Source: Trichosphaerium sp. ATCC 40318
Taxonomy: Eukaryota > Discosea > Flabellinia > Trichosidae
Length of the DNA stretch: 64,000 bases
NCBI GenBank assembly: GCA_038496445.1
Contig: JALMLS010000309.1
Span: forward strand, 413,027 to 477,026
Reading direction: 5' to 3'
The position numbers and the translations under genes are program-made. Positions 34,512-47,681 of this stretch are shown here, piece by piece (within the stretch, counting starts at the first letter, position 1; each line of letters begins with the position of its first letter). Under the pieces are notes generated by a model. It worked only from the letters and a program-made list of their open reading frames with translations, had not been told where the DNA came from and did not search any database.

Positions 34512-37500
34512 TCAACCATACCCAGCTGATTGTTCATTTGTAAAACTTTGATCAATGTCAACACCTGCAACAGCACTTTCAAAATTCTTTTGTATGTTGT
34601 TCCTCAATGCATTGATTATTTTTGGAAACTTGGGACGTTTTGATGGATCAATATTGCGACACTGACTAATGAGACCCTATTTCATTGAAAAAGATGTGTG
34701 AGAAAAAGGGGTAACACAGTAGCCTTTGGTTTGTTTTTTTAAAGCAAAGTTAGTTAAAATGTAAGGCTAAAGGATTCGCCAAACAGACGTAGTGTGAAGT
34801 ATGATAGAGTTGGTTGTCATACCTTGAAAAGTGATGGCGTATGAGATGGTATTTCTAGTTCTGGTAGAGTATTCATCTTGATAGCCAAAGCGACATCTAT
34901 ATTATCCATGTTTTGATAAGGTTCTTGAAGTGTTACCTAAACAAAGTACACTTAGAGTTTGTAAACAGGTCAATCCGCTCTTACCACTTCATACAACATT
35001 GAACCAAACATAAATACATCACTGGCTGTTGAGAACGTTTTGAAAAGAATGGATTCTGGAGCCATAAACTAAAGACAAGTAAACTAATAATAGCAAACAG
35101 GAAAAAAAAAATGACGGAAATTTGTATTTACCTTGACAGGTCCAGTGTACGCAATAGAAGTGTGGTTTGCTGAAGGCCCAACAAGCCTTGATAAACTAAA
35201 GTCTGCAATGGCAGCCTGCCAATTATTTCGAACAAGAATGTTTCTACATGCTGAGAAATGATTAGTTTAAAAAGGCGCTGATTTCTTTTTTAAACAAACC
35301 TATATCTCTATGTAATACATTCTCACAATGAAGATGATATATGCCTGTCGCAGTATCTGCTATCATTGATAAACGCTTCTTTTCAGATACTGTGATATCA
35401 GCATTATTAAGAATGCCCCACAGTGATCCCTAAACATACATGTTACCAAAATAGTCTCAAAGAGTTGTCAAAAAAATGCGCTTAGCCTTGCTTGCAAGAC
35501 ACTCATAACCTTATTAATATTATGTACGTACAAGCTCACAGTATTCCATGACAATTGAGAATGTATCAGAGTCAATTGATACACCATAGATCAAGACAAC
35601 ATTTGGATGAGTACTCATCTTCTTCATGATGGCAGCTTCTTCCATCGCTTGTGAGTTATCTGCAAGTTGTAATCTCTTGACAGCAACTAAAGCACCTCTG
35701 TACTTTGCAACAAATACTTCTCCCTATTGAGATGATGAGCTGAAGTAACTTTTCAAAAATCACGTGCTATTTAACAAAAAAAACGTGAACGAAAAAAAAA
35801 GCAAAAGACGCACAAAAGATCCGTGTCCAATCTTCTTTGTAAACTGTAACTCAGTAGGAAATATTGTTGTCACATCTTTAGTTTGTCTCATAGCAGGATC
35901 GGCAAGTTTTGAAAAATTATCAGCAGCAAACGGTTGATTATCACTTGCGCTGCTGACGCTGTTATTAGTATATATTTGTTCTTCTACATTATCAAGCAAG
36001 CTTCTTGACATAGTATATCTTGACGAGGTACTAGTGGTTTTTTGTTTCTTGCTTGAACGCTTCCAGCAAAAAATAAAGCCAAGTACAATTATAACCAGTA
36101 TAATAATAATTATACCACCTACAGCTAATAGTATATACATCACCACATTTGTATTTGTACTTGGCGTATCATCAGTTGCTGATGTCGGTGATAATATAGG
36201 CGCTTTTGTTGTTGGACTTGCCGTAGGCGATGTCGTTGGTGCTACAGTTGGTGATGGCGTCGGTGATGTTGTTGGACTTGTAGTAGGGGATGCTGTGGGC
36301 AGTATTGTTGTAGGTGGAATTGTCGTTGGATTTACTATAGGTGGTGGTCCTGCAGTTGGTCTTACTGGCGTTGGTGCTGGAAAGGGATAATTCAAGTCGT
36401 TTAAGTTCATTCTACAAAGCAGTCCATTGAATCTAAAGAACAAACGTTAGTACTCACACAAAACTACAAGAAGCAAACTTACATGGAGTGTTTATAGTAC
36501 TTACATCTCTCAACACGTTCAGCCAATAATTTAGCCTTACTGACATGCCAAAGAGATATGTTTAGTGTCTGCTCTGTTAAGTTTAATGGAGGATACTGAA
36601 GCATAGGTTGTAGGTTAGGTAATATATACCTTTCATCATTAACTTCTTGGAATACTTTACTACTATTCGTAGTACCCCAGTAATTAGATGGAAAAGGACC
36701 TTTACTTCTTACAGATGCAATAATTACTACTTCATTATTGTAAATAGAATTAAAAGTCATATCTTTGAATGGAGGATATACTCCGGCATCAAGTCCTACT
36801 GCATTATGACGTATAGTATTATTACGTACTGTGAATACGCCACGGACAGTGTCTATTGCTTTTTCAGCAAACAAAGCCTTAATAAACAGTAAGAGTAAGA
36901 AACATTAAAAGAAAAGAACAAAAAAAAGAAAAAAAGAAAAAAAGAACATACGTTAACATTATGCTCAAATAAGTTGCCTATTAATTTCACTTCTAGTCCT
37001 GAACCAACACCCATACCTACTGACATATGGTATGCAATATAGTTACCTTCTATATCTACTTTTTTACCCGCTGTAAACCCATATCCACAAGCGATCATTA
37101 CATTGTTTTTGAGCGAAACAAAATTAGCATCTTGCGCCTGAATACCATAGTATGTGTTTAAAAATACGTTGTTCTCAATCAAGGCGTTTCCAAAAGTAGC
37201 AATAGTAAGAGGTGATGTCGTGTATTTAAATATAGAATTCGTTATAGTCGTAGGCTTATGTATATCTTCTTGTGATGCAAATGATGTGCTACATTAAAAT
37301 ATCAGTGCTTTTTGTGTGTAAGGTCTTATACGTACAAGGTAACTGTATCGATTGCAGCCCATGTTATATCAACCACACCATAGCATACTATGGAAGCATA
37401 AGGAATGGTGCAGCCACCAATACCATTTAACTAAAATAACAGAGAATAAGTGAAGTCTTGAACTTCGAAAAAAAAAAGAAAAAAAAACAGAAAAAAAGAA

Positions 37501-38068
37501 GAAGTAGACTTACAACGACAGGACTTTGTTCTGTCCCCATGATCTTAAAATGACCTCTAACAGATATAGCCGAACACTTTGGAATCCGTAGGAACGCGAT
37601 TTGTGTACCAGCCAGGATGGTGAGGTTGTTGTACTCCATATGCTCTCTGATGTTTATTGTTCCGTTCTGCGGTCCCCACTAAATTCAAATTACGTTTATA
37701 AACAACACGTTAGAAGCACCAGTCGTTTGTACAGCGCACATGAAGAAAATTACAAAGAAACAATAAAACGGAGTTGTTTTGCCCCATAGCTGCGTTTAGT
37801 AGGTCGTTGTTGAAAACAGAGCGGTTTACACAACAAAAGGCGCGTTTTGCTAAATAAAAACACAAAAGCAACGTAAAAAGCGTCATTGATACTAAAAAAT
37901 CAGTACTGGCGGTGTAAGGGAAATAATAGAAAGTAGTATTTAAAATAGTTATAATCGCTCTTTTGAGTAAAGCCGTACCACTGCATTGTTCAACTGAGCG
38001 CTCACTGTCGTTTCAAGTAAATAACATGAAACAAGAAGTAATGTGAACCAATAGCATTCTATACGCAT
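34512..38068 (-). CDS. Receptor-like TKL kinase with beta-helix ectodomain
   Basis: ATG at 38068 opens a signal peptide (CYWFTLLLVSCYLLETTVSA). Ectodomain exons (about 36480-37680) show right-handed beta-helix rungs (IENNVFLNTYYGIQA, LKNNVMIACGYGFTAGK, VRNNTIRHNAVGLDAG). A Pro/Thr repeat stalk (about 36170-36400) and a transmembrane helix follow (VMYILLAVGGIIIIILVIIV). The kinase has IGHGS glycine loop, VAVKRLQ lysine, HRDIACRNILV catalytic loop, DFSLSR where DFGLSR is expected, and FMAPES. It ends with ...SAGYG and TGA at 34512-34514. At least twelve exons. Inferred to sense a polysaccharide or glycan surface and signal through Ser/Thr or Tyr phosphorylation. DFS does not by itself prove loss of activity. 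Confidence 0.88.
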
Positions 38069-38796
38069 GATTTGATCACCACAGAGGTAATATTTGTATT
38101 AATGCAACACTTTGTAATTTATACAGACATAGCTGCAATTGTTTATAACGTTTTGCTTCTTAGACGAGACAGTGCTTCTCTAGCAAAAGCTTGCGAATAA
38201 TGAAAATCAATTCTGTTCTCGGCGTTTCAATACTGGTCAAATGCCTATTGTACTAGGCGTAAGACATCCAGGCATTAATACCAACAACGACAAGTTGCAG
38301 GAGTTTTGGTTCGAACGTTATTGAACGCCGAAACTGTCTTGGTATCTCAGGAAGCATACGCAATAAGTTAACACTAGTTGTCCCAAAACTAGAGAAGGTA
38401 GGAGCTTTTTTAGTACATTGCTTCCTTTTTATGGTTTTCTGTCAATAGCACTCTAGCGCTAAACACACCGGTATACTCATTCAATAGAATAGCTTTCTGG
38501 ATGCAGCCAAAAATTCATAACGGATTTTGTTATCCTTGACGGTTAACGCCTTTAAAACGTAGTATAGTCGTAACGTTACATAGATACTTGAGTGAACAGA
38601 GTTGAAAAAACCACGATACGCTGTGAACAAGCGAAGACCATTAAACCCCATTGCAACAGCATCCCCACGCGTAGGAGTATCTATTGATAATAATGGATCG
38701 GCTCAATGCCGCGGTAGGGGCAAGAAAAAAACAGCTCAAAAAGATTCTTTTTCCTTACTTGTTTCTGTTATGTTGACTACAAAAGTACTTCGTGAT
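38069..38796. other. Intergenic or unresolved coding
   Basis: Plus strand 38602-38680 reads basic KKPRYAVNKRRPLNPIATAS with a possible donor at about 38670, and may be one exon of a small plus-strand gene. No neighbouring exon could be joined, so I make no gene call. Confidence 0.3.
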
Positions 38797-41700
38797 TTAC
38801 TTAGAACTATTACAGTCTCTTACAATTAGCCCTTGTTTAGAATAATCAAATGAAAAAAATATTCCATTGTGATAAAAAGAGTCTGGTTGGTACACATTTG
38901 CACTAACGGCCTTTAACTCAAGTTTACGATAATCCCATATATGCCAAGTATCCCCATAATAGCATGCTCCCTGTATAGCCATCTCTGTATCAGAGAAGCG
39001 ACATTGCCTTGATCTGTTAACCTTTATTCGTTTGATAGGCTCTGAAGTCTTTCTTAAGTCGTAAAGAGAAACAGCATCATAGCCATGCACTACAATCTTG
39101 GCTTCTTCAAACGGCTGATAAGATGCGTTTCCTTTAACACTAATACTCTTTCGCCACTTTAAATCACGTTTATCAGCAATGTACAGCGTATCAGTTCCCT
39201 AAACCCATAAGTGAACAAAAAAAAAAAAGTGATGAACTCAGAACAAAAGAAATAAATGTCTGTACACGGAAGTAAATGCTTGTGTCGCTTATCATCATTG
39301 TTCCATCATTAATTGAGTACTGAGATATTTGATCACTTTTTAAGGTACTGACCAAGTGCTCTGCTTCAATGTCATAAACATTGATTAATTTTGATGAACC
39401 TGATAAATAAAAAATCAACAAAACTAACCAGCAAAACAATAGAATTGAACGTCACGTGATTCAATGTCAAGATTGATTAACAAAACAAAATCGTACAATA
39501 CATCATAGCCATAGTGTTATCATGGGCATATACTGTATCTGGTGGACTCTTTGCATCAAATGTTGAAGTAGATAATTTGCTGCCTGTTTTGACATCAACC
39601 CAAACACATTCAGGTCCATTACATTCAAATGCCAATGTTGAGGTTCCACGCTTACAAAGTCGATATCTTTGTCTGGCATTAAATGGTAGGTGACATTTTA
39701 ATTGTGTTTCTAGAAAACACAGGTCAGCCAAAACGAAAACAGGAAAGAAAAAACAGATAAGAAAAGTCAAAACACGAAAAAACATGGTTTGAAAGGTTTA
39801 CTGCGTACGTGAAAAGTCTCGCGTATCAAATATGATGCCACAAGGTACATCCTTAGTATTAGCATAAGCAGATTGCATGAGAACATAAGCACCAAGCGCA
39901 TGATTTGGTCTGAAGGTAGCAATAAAAGTTTGTTTTTGGCATGTCCCCCTTGCCATGTTTAGATACCTTGCATCACGATGGGAACACTCTTTAAAGAAGC
40001 TGCTGTATATAGTACTACTATAACCATAGTATTGTTTAGTCATTTTCTTCCAAAGATAATCATCTAGATAGGCGAATAATCAGTCAAGAAGAAATTGCTC
40101 AAAAGACTTTAGGATTTTTTCTTTTTTTTTTTGATAAACACGTGTCCGTCAACGAACCAACAGTCGACTGGATTTAAACTTTTGGGTATTGATGTTATTC
40201 ATTATAAGGTAAATAAATGATAAAGAGTATTGTAAACTCTTCTTACCCAATGCAATGTGACGTAGTTGCTTTGAAACAAATGATAATCGAGCAAGATCTA
40301 TCATCTTCAAGTTTTTAGTAATACTTTCCCATGCTAATATTGGAATATCCTCAAGACGCATGGCAACGGCTGGCGGGTCAATTCGCCGTTTTGGCTGTTT
40401 AACACCAGAAATATAGAGTCCTACGACAAGTCATTTAGAAACATTAAAAAATACAAAAACAAAAAAAAAACAGAAAAAAAGCCGAACCTTTTCTAAGCTT
40501 ACTAATATATTCAAAGTCAGCTCTACTAAAATAATTACAATGTGCACGCATAGTACTATGAACCGTACTTATTGGCATCATTCGAATTATTGATAAGTTC
40601 AAAGGGCGTCCTCTGTAGAACAAATACAATCTTTGCAACATTCCTTAAGCAAAAATTATTTGACATTAAACTACTTAATAGGGCTTACACTAAAGGCGTC
40701 ATTTTAGATGCAAGAGAAGAATCAGGAAATACGACATCACTAAAATACTTTGACAAAACAGTCATATGCCATTTGTTATAGTTGTTGTGTCTTTAAGAAG
40801 AATTAGCGTTCAAATGCAACAAAAAAAAAACCAAACATATTGTTCGTACTTAACAAACTTCTCGATGAGCGACAGAACAAACAAACTGTCATTCTTAATT
40901 TGTATCCCATGTTTATATACAAATTTTAGTATATCAGTGCTATGTAAATTGTGCATAGCAATATTATATAGCACTTGTAGCTGGTGTCTGGTTTGTTGAA
41001 ACAAAACATTAGAACGTGATTTTTTTTTGGTTAAGTTTGATTTCCTTGTGAAGTATAACCATGTCTAACGTACTGTGTGGGTTTATATTTCCCTTTAGAA
41101 ACAATATAGATGAAGATATGGATAAAATACCACAGTAACCTTGTTTCTAAGCCGTGAAAAATCCACATGATTGGGTATTTTAAATGACTTTTTTCGATCT
41201 GATTGAATATGTATTCAGGAAAGTTCATACCATTATCGTTGATAGAATCAATAAGTATATTGGGTTCAATTAAAGTCAATGCATCGAGTATACGCGTTAA
41301 TTGGCCAAAGCCTTGCTTATTTTCCGTATTTCTTTCGAGCAAACAAAACAAAGGTGCTTTTCCTGTTTTTTTATTAGTATTTTTTTTTGTCTTCGATCAC
41401 GTGTTGCAATAAAAAAAAAAGAGGAAAGTCTCCGTACCTTTTATATTCTTTGCATAAAAATCAACTCCTCCTTTTTTCATCATCTTCACAATATTGACAT
41501 TTAAGAAGCGTCTGCATGAAGGACTCAAATACAAGTGCAATAAATTATTGTTTCCTGAAAATTTCTTACAAATGTCATCACCGCTGGCTTCAAGAACAGC
41601 TCTATTTCGTATCATAAGTCTGCTTACATTGTATATATACCTTAAAACGTACGTTACGATTTTAGAAGACCCACAAGAGCACACAAACTTGAGCAAAGAA

Positions 41701-42130
41701 CGCGAAGGTTTGAACCCTTTTTTGGAAACACAAATGTAAAGAAGCCTATTAATAATTCCTGAGAAGAGCTCAACGTTATCTGACGTACTTTGGTACAGGC
41801 CACCTCTCAGTCCTTGATGTTGTCGTATCATTGAGATGAATTATAGCTTGAATAAGAGATTCTACAAGTACATTCAGCAAAATCGATGTTAAACGACTTC
41901 GGACCTTTTACTTCGCTCTTGATTAGTTCTAGAAAGCGTTTGAGAACATTCTTAAGCTTTTGATGTATAATAAAGTCGAAAGCGGCTTTTTCCCAACTAT
42001 TAGCGCCTCCTACGTTACGTTACGTTGTAGTATGATGTATGCACAGTACCAGCTCTTTCGTTGTAGCCGTGGTATATCGTTAAATAGTCAACAACGCCTC
42101 TAACGTCCTGAACATTTCTAAAATCATCAG
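38797..42130 (-). CDS. Ankyrin-like - F-box - propeller-like protein
   Basis: Stop TAA 38797-38799; many short exons. N-terminal exons near 41870-42126 are helical (RGVVDYLTIYHGYNERAG, then AAFDFIIHQKLKNVLKRFLE). Ankyrin-like exons follow (LLKFVCSCGSSKIVTYVLRY, NNNLLHLYLSPSCRRF, LIDSINDNGMNFPEYIFNQI, DILKFVYKHGIQIKNDSLF). An exon ending MTPL splices (GTAAGC...TTAAG) to NVAKIVFVLQRTPFELINNS and then to RADFEYISKLRKGLYISGVK, leading in frame into the F-box (RLEDIPILAWESITKNLKMI, ARLSFVSKQLRHIAL). The C-terminal ~400 residues look like a beta propeller (SSKLINVYDIEAEHLVSTLK, YDAVSLYDLRKTSEP). Same domain order as the gene at 9479-13290 but with a different C-terminus. The joined model is my reconstruction. 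Confidence 0.65.
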
Positions 42131-42975
42131 AAAACGATATTCCACTATAATCACCTTAAGAACGTCCGTTTCTGCTTCTTAATACTGCTCATACTCTTTG
42201 ACTGCTTGTGTTCTTTACGGACAGTACGAAGGAGGGTCAAGAGCTACGTGTGTTAGTGTGTTGATGACTTTCTGCTTTTTTTGAGAACTTCTGTTTGTGT
42301 CATTTTTTCATGAGACCCGTACAAGATTCAAGAAACGTTCACACTACAGGGTAAGAGGTTTACATAATGGTACCAATTCAAAGTTCTTCAGTCTGATCAC
42401 GTTAAGGTCACGTGTCAGGCATACAATAATGCCAATAGTTCCTCAATTGCTTGTGTTAGTGTAAAAGCCGTTGGTATTCTCTGCGATCAAGTGTTACGCA
42501 GCTGGTTGTAGCCATTTCTTAAGCAATACTGCTAGCAAATAGTTTACACTAACGTAAACAGCCTTTGGCGTATCTGAAAGATTTACTTCACAAGCAGTGC
42601 TTTTGGAGAAACTGCTTCTCGCTTTACTCACGAAAGTTAGTTGTCAAATTTTTTTTGAAAATGGTATTTGACGAGTCAAAGTCCCTCAGAGTCCTTAATC
42701 AAAGCGCACGGAAGTCACGGCGGCAGTAGCCGCCGTGTACCTTTCCCAAAGGCGTGCAATTTCGCGAAACAAATCAACCCATCTTAGGCTACTTTATGAC
42801 GCAACTGGCTTAATTCGTTTCAAATAAACGAATCACGATTTCAACCACGTTACACTCGTACAAAAACATGTCAGGCCACGTGATTCCTACATTGGAGAAA
42901 GTTCGGAGTAAACATTCATTATAATATTATCTAGGAGTCTAATAATTATCCTAGGTACTACCGCAAGCGATGTAA
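42131..42975. other. Intergenic, possibly a 5' exon of the ankyrin gene
   Basis: Minus strand around 42190-42300 has codon-like text (CAGTCAAAGAGTATGAGCAG) but stops in each frame. Two CACGTG palindromes (42409, 42877). The SAP-like gene start probably lies near 42870-42970. Confidence 0.3.
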
Positions 42976-43754
42976 ATGCAATACAATACCAAATTCATAG
43001 CTAATTTTTTTTTTCAGAACCAACAAGATGCAAAGCGCAAAAAGCTCCAAAAAATAGTCATGTCTATGCCCCAGCTTCATATAAAGCTTAGTAAAATGCC
43101 TTTGGATAGACTACGGTTTATGGCGACTCAACTGGATGTCACGTGTGACGAGAATGGTAATAAACAAGAAGTTATTGATGCGATTTTACAAAAAAGAAGC
43201 GAGTTAAGACGGTCCGTCATATTTTTTTTCTAGACTCCCGAATGACAAATATCACAGAGCATCTAATAAACCTCCTTCACGTGCACCACCTAAACCATGT
43301 ACAAATATACCTTCAAAGCATACTGGACGAAGAAAACCTGAACTGCATTTACGACAACTATCAATGGAATATGGCAAACTTTTTAGTCACTTAGATAAAG
43401 ATGACAGCGATGAAGACGATAGCTCCGACTTGCGTAATGCATACAAAGCCTTACCACCACCTCCGGGAAAGAAAGCATTTGTACAGGGAGTCAAGAGTAG
43501 TACAGATCCGAGACCAAGGAAGCAGTACCCTATGGGCGCTAGAATGGATAGATATCACAGCAGCGGTAAAGAATCAGATTTTAGAAGGCACTTAACAGAA
43601 CACGCAAGAAGGAAAAAAGCAAGGCACGTGTTGGTTTTTTTTATATTTTTGTTCATATATTGCAACGCTAACGGTACATGTTTTTAGAGGTCATCCTAAA
43701 GTTTCCTGCTTGGGGTATGCCAAGAAGGCTAAGAGAGAAATACATTTCGCATAA
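42976..43754 (+). CDS. SAP-like basic protein, 5' end uncertain
   Basis: The main exon starts after a TTTTTTTTCAG acceptor (43017) and reads NQQDAKRKKLQKIVMS, then a SAP-like helix-turn-helix (LSKMPLDRLRFMATQLDV and NGNKQEVIDAILQKR). Later exons carry acidic DKDDSDEDDSSDLRNAYKA and basic RRHLTEHARRKKAR, ending KKAKREIHFA, stop TAA 43752-43754. SAP domains bind AT-rich DNA; nuclear function is inferred. The exon holding the true start is not resolved. A CACGTG lies just inside the intron at 43625. Confidence 0.6.
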
Positions 43755-43984
43755 TTGTTATTGGATCTTAGTTGGTGAATTGTCAAACTGACCAGGCTTC
43801 ATCACTTGCTTTTTTGCGCTGAAAGAAAGGACCATAGGCGTCCTTGTGAATAATCAAAACCACTTGTAAGTAGTATTGTAACAACACGAATAAATTAACT
43901 ATTATTTTATACCACATGTATTTTACAGTTTTTTTTATCAAATGGCATTTTGTACTTGCGAAGAAACCTTTGTCTTTTCGCACT

Positions 43985-45383
43985 TCAATTTGATTTCGAA
44001 GCACCTTGGAGGAACGCTGATAATTTCTTTTGTTTGTCAGAGAACTCATTATCACCTGTAGCAGCAGGATTGTCTCCGTGGAACGACCATTCAACCCAAC
44101 TTAGTCGAAAAGTTAAAAAGAACAACAAGTAGATCTGTATTTTATATGCTACGCACGCGCCATCATAGTTACTTCCTGGATCCCATCCAATAAGATATAA
44201 AGAAAACATCACTTGTGTTGTACGCACACCTATGCTATAATAAAAGAAAACGAAGTAGGATTCTGTATTTACCAGATTGACAATAAAACACGTGTTTTTT
44301 TTCTTTATCAAAAAGAAGCTCTGCTATTCTTTGTGTCATGGTAGCATCCCAGTATTCGTTAGATTTACTATCCCTAAAACACTCGTAGTGTAGTAAGTGG
44401 CCCCAAGGGATTCGACCTGGTCTACAGAGTATCACTGACTGAAAACACATCAAACAAAGTCGTACCTCGAAGCACCCATCTTTTTTTGTTTTCCTGACCA
44501 CTCCTCGTATGTTCGAACGTCCCAGAGTACAGTATTATCATCACCCTTTGTATCCATAACATAGCTCATAGAAACCATCCAATGACTCGTTGTACAAGCG
44601 GATGCCCGAAAATTACCTGCAACATTCAATACAAACATAAAAAAAAACCAATTTCAATACCAACTTTTAAAGCTTTTCCAGACTTGAACCTTTCCACAGG
44701 ATAACCTTTACTCTTCCACGCTTTAAACAGTACTTCAGTATATCATTTTAAGCATCAACGAAGACATACCAGTAAACCCTCCATCGAGAATCTTCGTATC
44801 CTTTTTGCTCTGTGAGAAAGATTCTTTGATAAAAAGGTTCTATCCACACGTGCCTTACCATAGTATTTACATGCCCACCAAAGCCTCGTAGAGTCGTACT
44901 TATAGTCATAGAAAACCTTCAATGTGATGACATTATTTTTTTTGTCAAAAACGCTTTGATTTAGCACGTGCTTACAATAGTACTGTCATTATCTGCTCCG
45001 ATTTTCTGTTGAAGGAATTTTTCGAAATTTGTTTTGTCAACCAACAATCCTCCTATTTTACCTGGCTTTTCGTACTCTTCTCTCCATACGCGTATTGAAG
45101 AAGGGATATGTCCCTTTTTTGAAATGTCAACAAAAACGTTTTGGCTTACAAAGCATGTTTCTTCTTTGTATAGATATTGCAAGCGATATAGACGCGTATT
45201 ACCTTAACAACGTAGTCCGGCGTCATTGCGACAGCAACAACGATTAAATTGACAGTGTCATCTTCCATAAGCGCCTTGAGGCCATCAGCCGATACAAGAG
45301 CGTCGCCGTTAACAAAACCCTACGTTTTTATTAAAATGCGCTAAAAGTGCGGTATGTACCTTGTAGTTGTTAGAAGAAGCCAT
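43985..45383 (-). CDS. Two-domain rhodanese (thiosulfate/mercaptopyruvate sulfurtransferase-like)
   Basis: ATG at 45383 (MASSNNYK, exon 45361-45383), stop TGA 43985-43987, about eight exons. The inactive N-domain reads VNGDALVSADGLKALMEDD, GHIPSSIRVWREEYEKPGKI and YDYKYDSTRLWWACKYYG. The C-domain reads VLWDVRTYEEWSGKQKKMGA, GRIPWGHLLHYECF and VFYCQSG then VRTTQVMFSLYLIGWD. The Cys of YCQSGVRTT sits in the catalytic loop position. The enzyme transfers sulfane sulfur to cyanide or thiols, usually in mitochondria or cytosol. No clear targeting peptide is visible in the short first exon. Confidence 0.85.
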
Positions 45384-45497
45384 ATACTTGTATCGCCGCT
45401 GTGAAGACAAAGTGTAAACTTAATCATTTAAGCCATTTCCATCAGGTAACCAAATCGCCACAATAAACCACACGCGTGCTGCAAGCGATAAAATACC

Positions 45498-46255
45498 ATG
45501 TTCCACGCACCAACACATTTGGCAGAACATAACAGGCTCCCTGGTTATTGCCTAGCGAGCTTAGGCTACGGCTTGACCCATGGTATGTAGAACGAAATTA
45601 AATTAAAATAAACAAATAAGCGATAGATACCGTCTAATTATCTACTAGGATGGGTTCGCTCGTTTATGACAGCAAATCGTGGGATAACTCAAGTTTTCCA
45701 ATACACACGAAAGTGTATTACTCAAAGCGGCATCAAATACGGCGTAGCTGGCTCTACTTTCTTCCTACTTAATGCTGGGCTCCATCATTACTGGTTTGGT
45801 AAAGATACTCTCACTGGCAATGTAATTGCTGCTGGTACAGGTGGTTTTATATGGGGAACACTCACATGTACGTACAATGGATAAAAACCTAAACCAACAG
45901 AATACTCAGTAAAAACGCTAAAGAAGCGTCTAAAATGCTTAAACTTACATAGCTAACATTAATTTTAGCGCCTCTTAAGAAATATTGGTGGTCTGGCGCT
46001 GTTATGGGTGCAATGATTGCAGGCCTTTATCATATCACTTTTACATACGTTGGTGGTGTTACTAGAACTGCTCGACCAGCTGCAGTCGCTTTATACAAAA
46101 AACAAAAGCTACGTACAGAGTGGTACGAGTTAATGGACGATAGACGCGATTATATGCTACCAGCAAGCCATTATGATGATATTCGCCTTCAAGAGCGTAA
46201 AACGCTTTTGGCGCAGAAGTTGGATAGAATTGACACCAAGCTTGGACCTCTATGA
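45498..46255 (+). CDS. Tim17/Tim22-family-like membrane protein (complex I B14.7-like?)
   Basis: Exons 45498-45582, 45649-45867 and 45969-46255 join in phase and give 196 residues. It opens MFHAPTHLAEHNRLPGYCLA. The middle has glycine-rich hydrophobic helices (GIKYGVAGSTFFLLNAGLHH, NVIAAGTGGFIWGTLT, GAVMGAMIAGLYHITFTYVG), which resemble the Tim17 fold, followed by a charged tail (YDDIRLQERKTLLAQKLDRI). The size and tail fit accessory subunit NDUFA11/B14.7 or a Tim-like translocase part; I cannot decide. Inner mitochondrial membrane is likely. Confidence 0.6.
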
Positions 46256-47681
46256 ACACTATAAGGACAAGAAAACGCGTAAAAAACGAGAAGGAAGAAA
46301 AATCAAGAGAAATCACTTCGAGAGTCTCAAATTTTTTTTCGTTTCTTTCTCTCTTTTATACGATATGGGTGTTCTTTTTAATCTCTTTTTTATGAAAACA
46401 ACACAACCACTTACAAGATATACAAATGTATTATTTTACAACCAAACAAAAAAAAAAAAATGAAAAAAATTTCAAATCCGCCTGGTCTTTGGTGTATGTT
46501 CTGTTTTTTGTACTTGGTACTGCACCACGAAGATTTTTTTCAGTTACTTTGTTATGATTTTTTTTTTTGGGCACGCGCCACTGTAGATAATCACTACACT
46601 CCAGAAGCGTTATAATAATATTGTGTCATTGGCCTCTGACCAAGAAACGGTAGACTGATAGTTCGTTTTGTTCGCATTTTTCTTAAACGATATTCACGTC
46701 ATACCCAAGCACCTCAGTGAAAGGCTCAACTCAGCTAGAATGGCGCTACAGCTACTAGCTCCTTTCGTTTACAGCGTAAACGGGTTTTTTTTTTCAATAC
46801 TGGTTCAGTCGTTGAGCGGAGTGTCCGCACTCATATCCACTATAAAGCCTTAACCGCATGGGAAACAGAAAAAACAATCTAAGGCGTAGTATACTGGTTC
46901 AAGGTGCGGAGTTGTGTTTCTGTTAACAGCTTTTCTTTTTTTCTTGCCACGTGAATAATCAGTTAACGCCATAAATAGATACAATCATGAATGTTCATGT
47001 TGTGTCTTCAAAGTAGAAATGGTCATGAGTGCCAAAAAATGATTATGTACTAGTGAATGTGCTGGGCTTATCCCTTTTGGCGTGCAACCAGTTTCACAAT
47101 CGTGTTGACGCTCATTTAGCCGAAATACAGTTTTTTAACTATAACTTCTGTTTTTAACTGAAACAAAAAGGAACGCAGACGATATTTGTTTCTACATGGT
47201 ATGGTATACATTTCTAACGGGTTTTAAAAATTTTTAGTACATCACGTGATTCACAATACATGTTTTCACGCAAGACAACTACCTCCCGTTTTTTTTAACA
47301 ATTTCGAAAGATTGCTTTCTTTTCTCTGATCGATCTACCAGCCCATCTAGGCAATCAGGTTCTATAGTTGTGCTTGGGTTGATGGATCTCTTCTCATTGA
47401 TTTCTTAAAGGCGACCTTGCATATCTCGTAAATTTTCACGTGACCGAGAACCGAAAACTGTTCTTTAGAAAAAACATGCACTGTACAGCCTCAGCAAAGT
47501 AAAGCAAACGGTTTCTTGAATATAATTATAGATTTGTTTCTAAAAGTGGAACGCAAGTGTTCAATTTGCAAGAAACTTGCAGTATTTTAGTCGTCTTGTA
47601 CTTCGTTTATTAATCAAAACACAATACGACCATAACAACGTAACCGCAACATCACATCATCTACTTTAACAAAGCTTAACA
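46256..47681. other. Long intergenic region
   Basis: About 1.4 kb without a supported gene. Three CACGTG palindromes (46948, 47243, 47437). Poly-T tracts at 46780 and 46560. Nothing else recognised. Confidence 0.4.

Noticed and set aside
37440-37510. A/G-rich tract as a simple-sequence repeat
   Set aside because: It is the polypyrimidine tract (opposite strand) of a kinase intron, similar to many others here.
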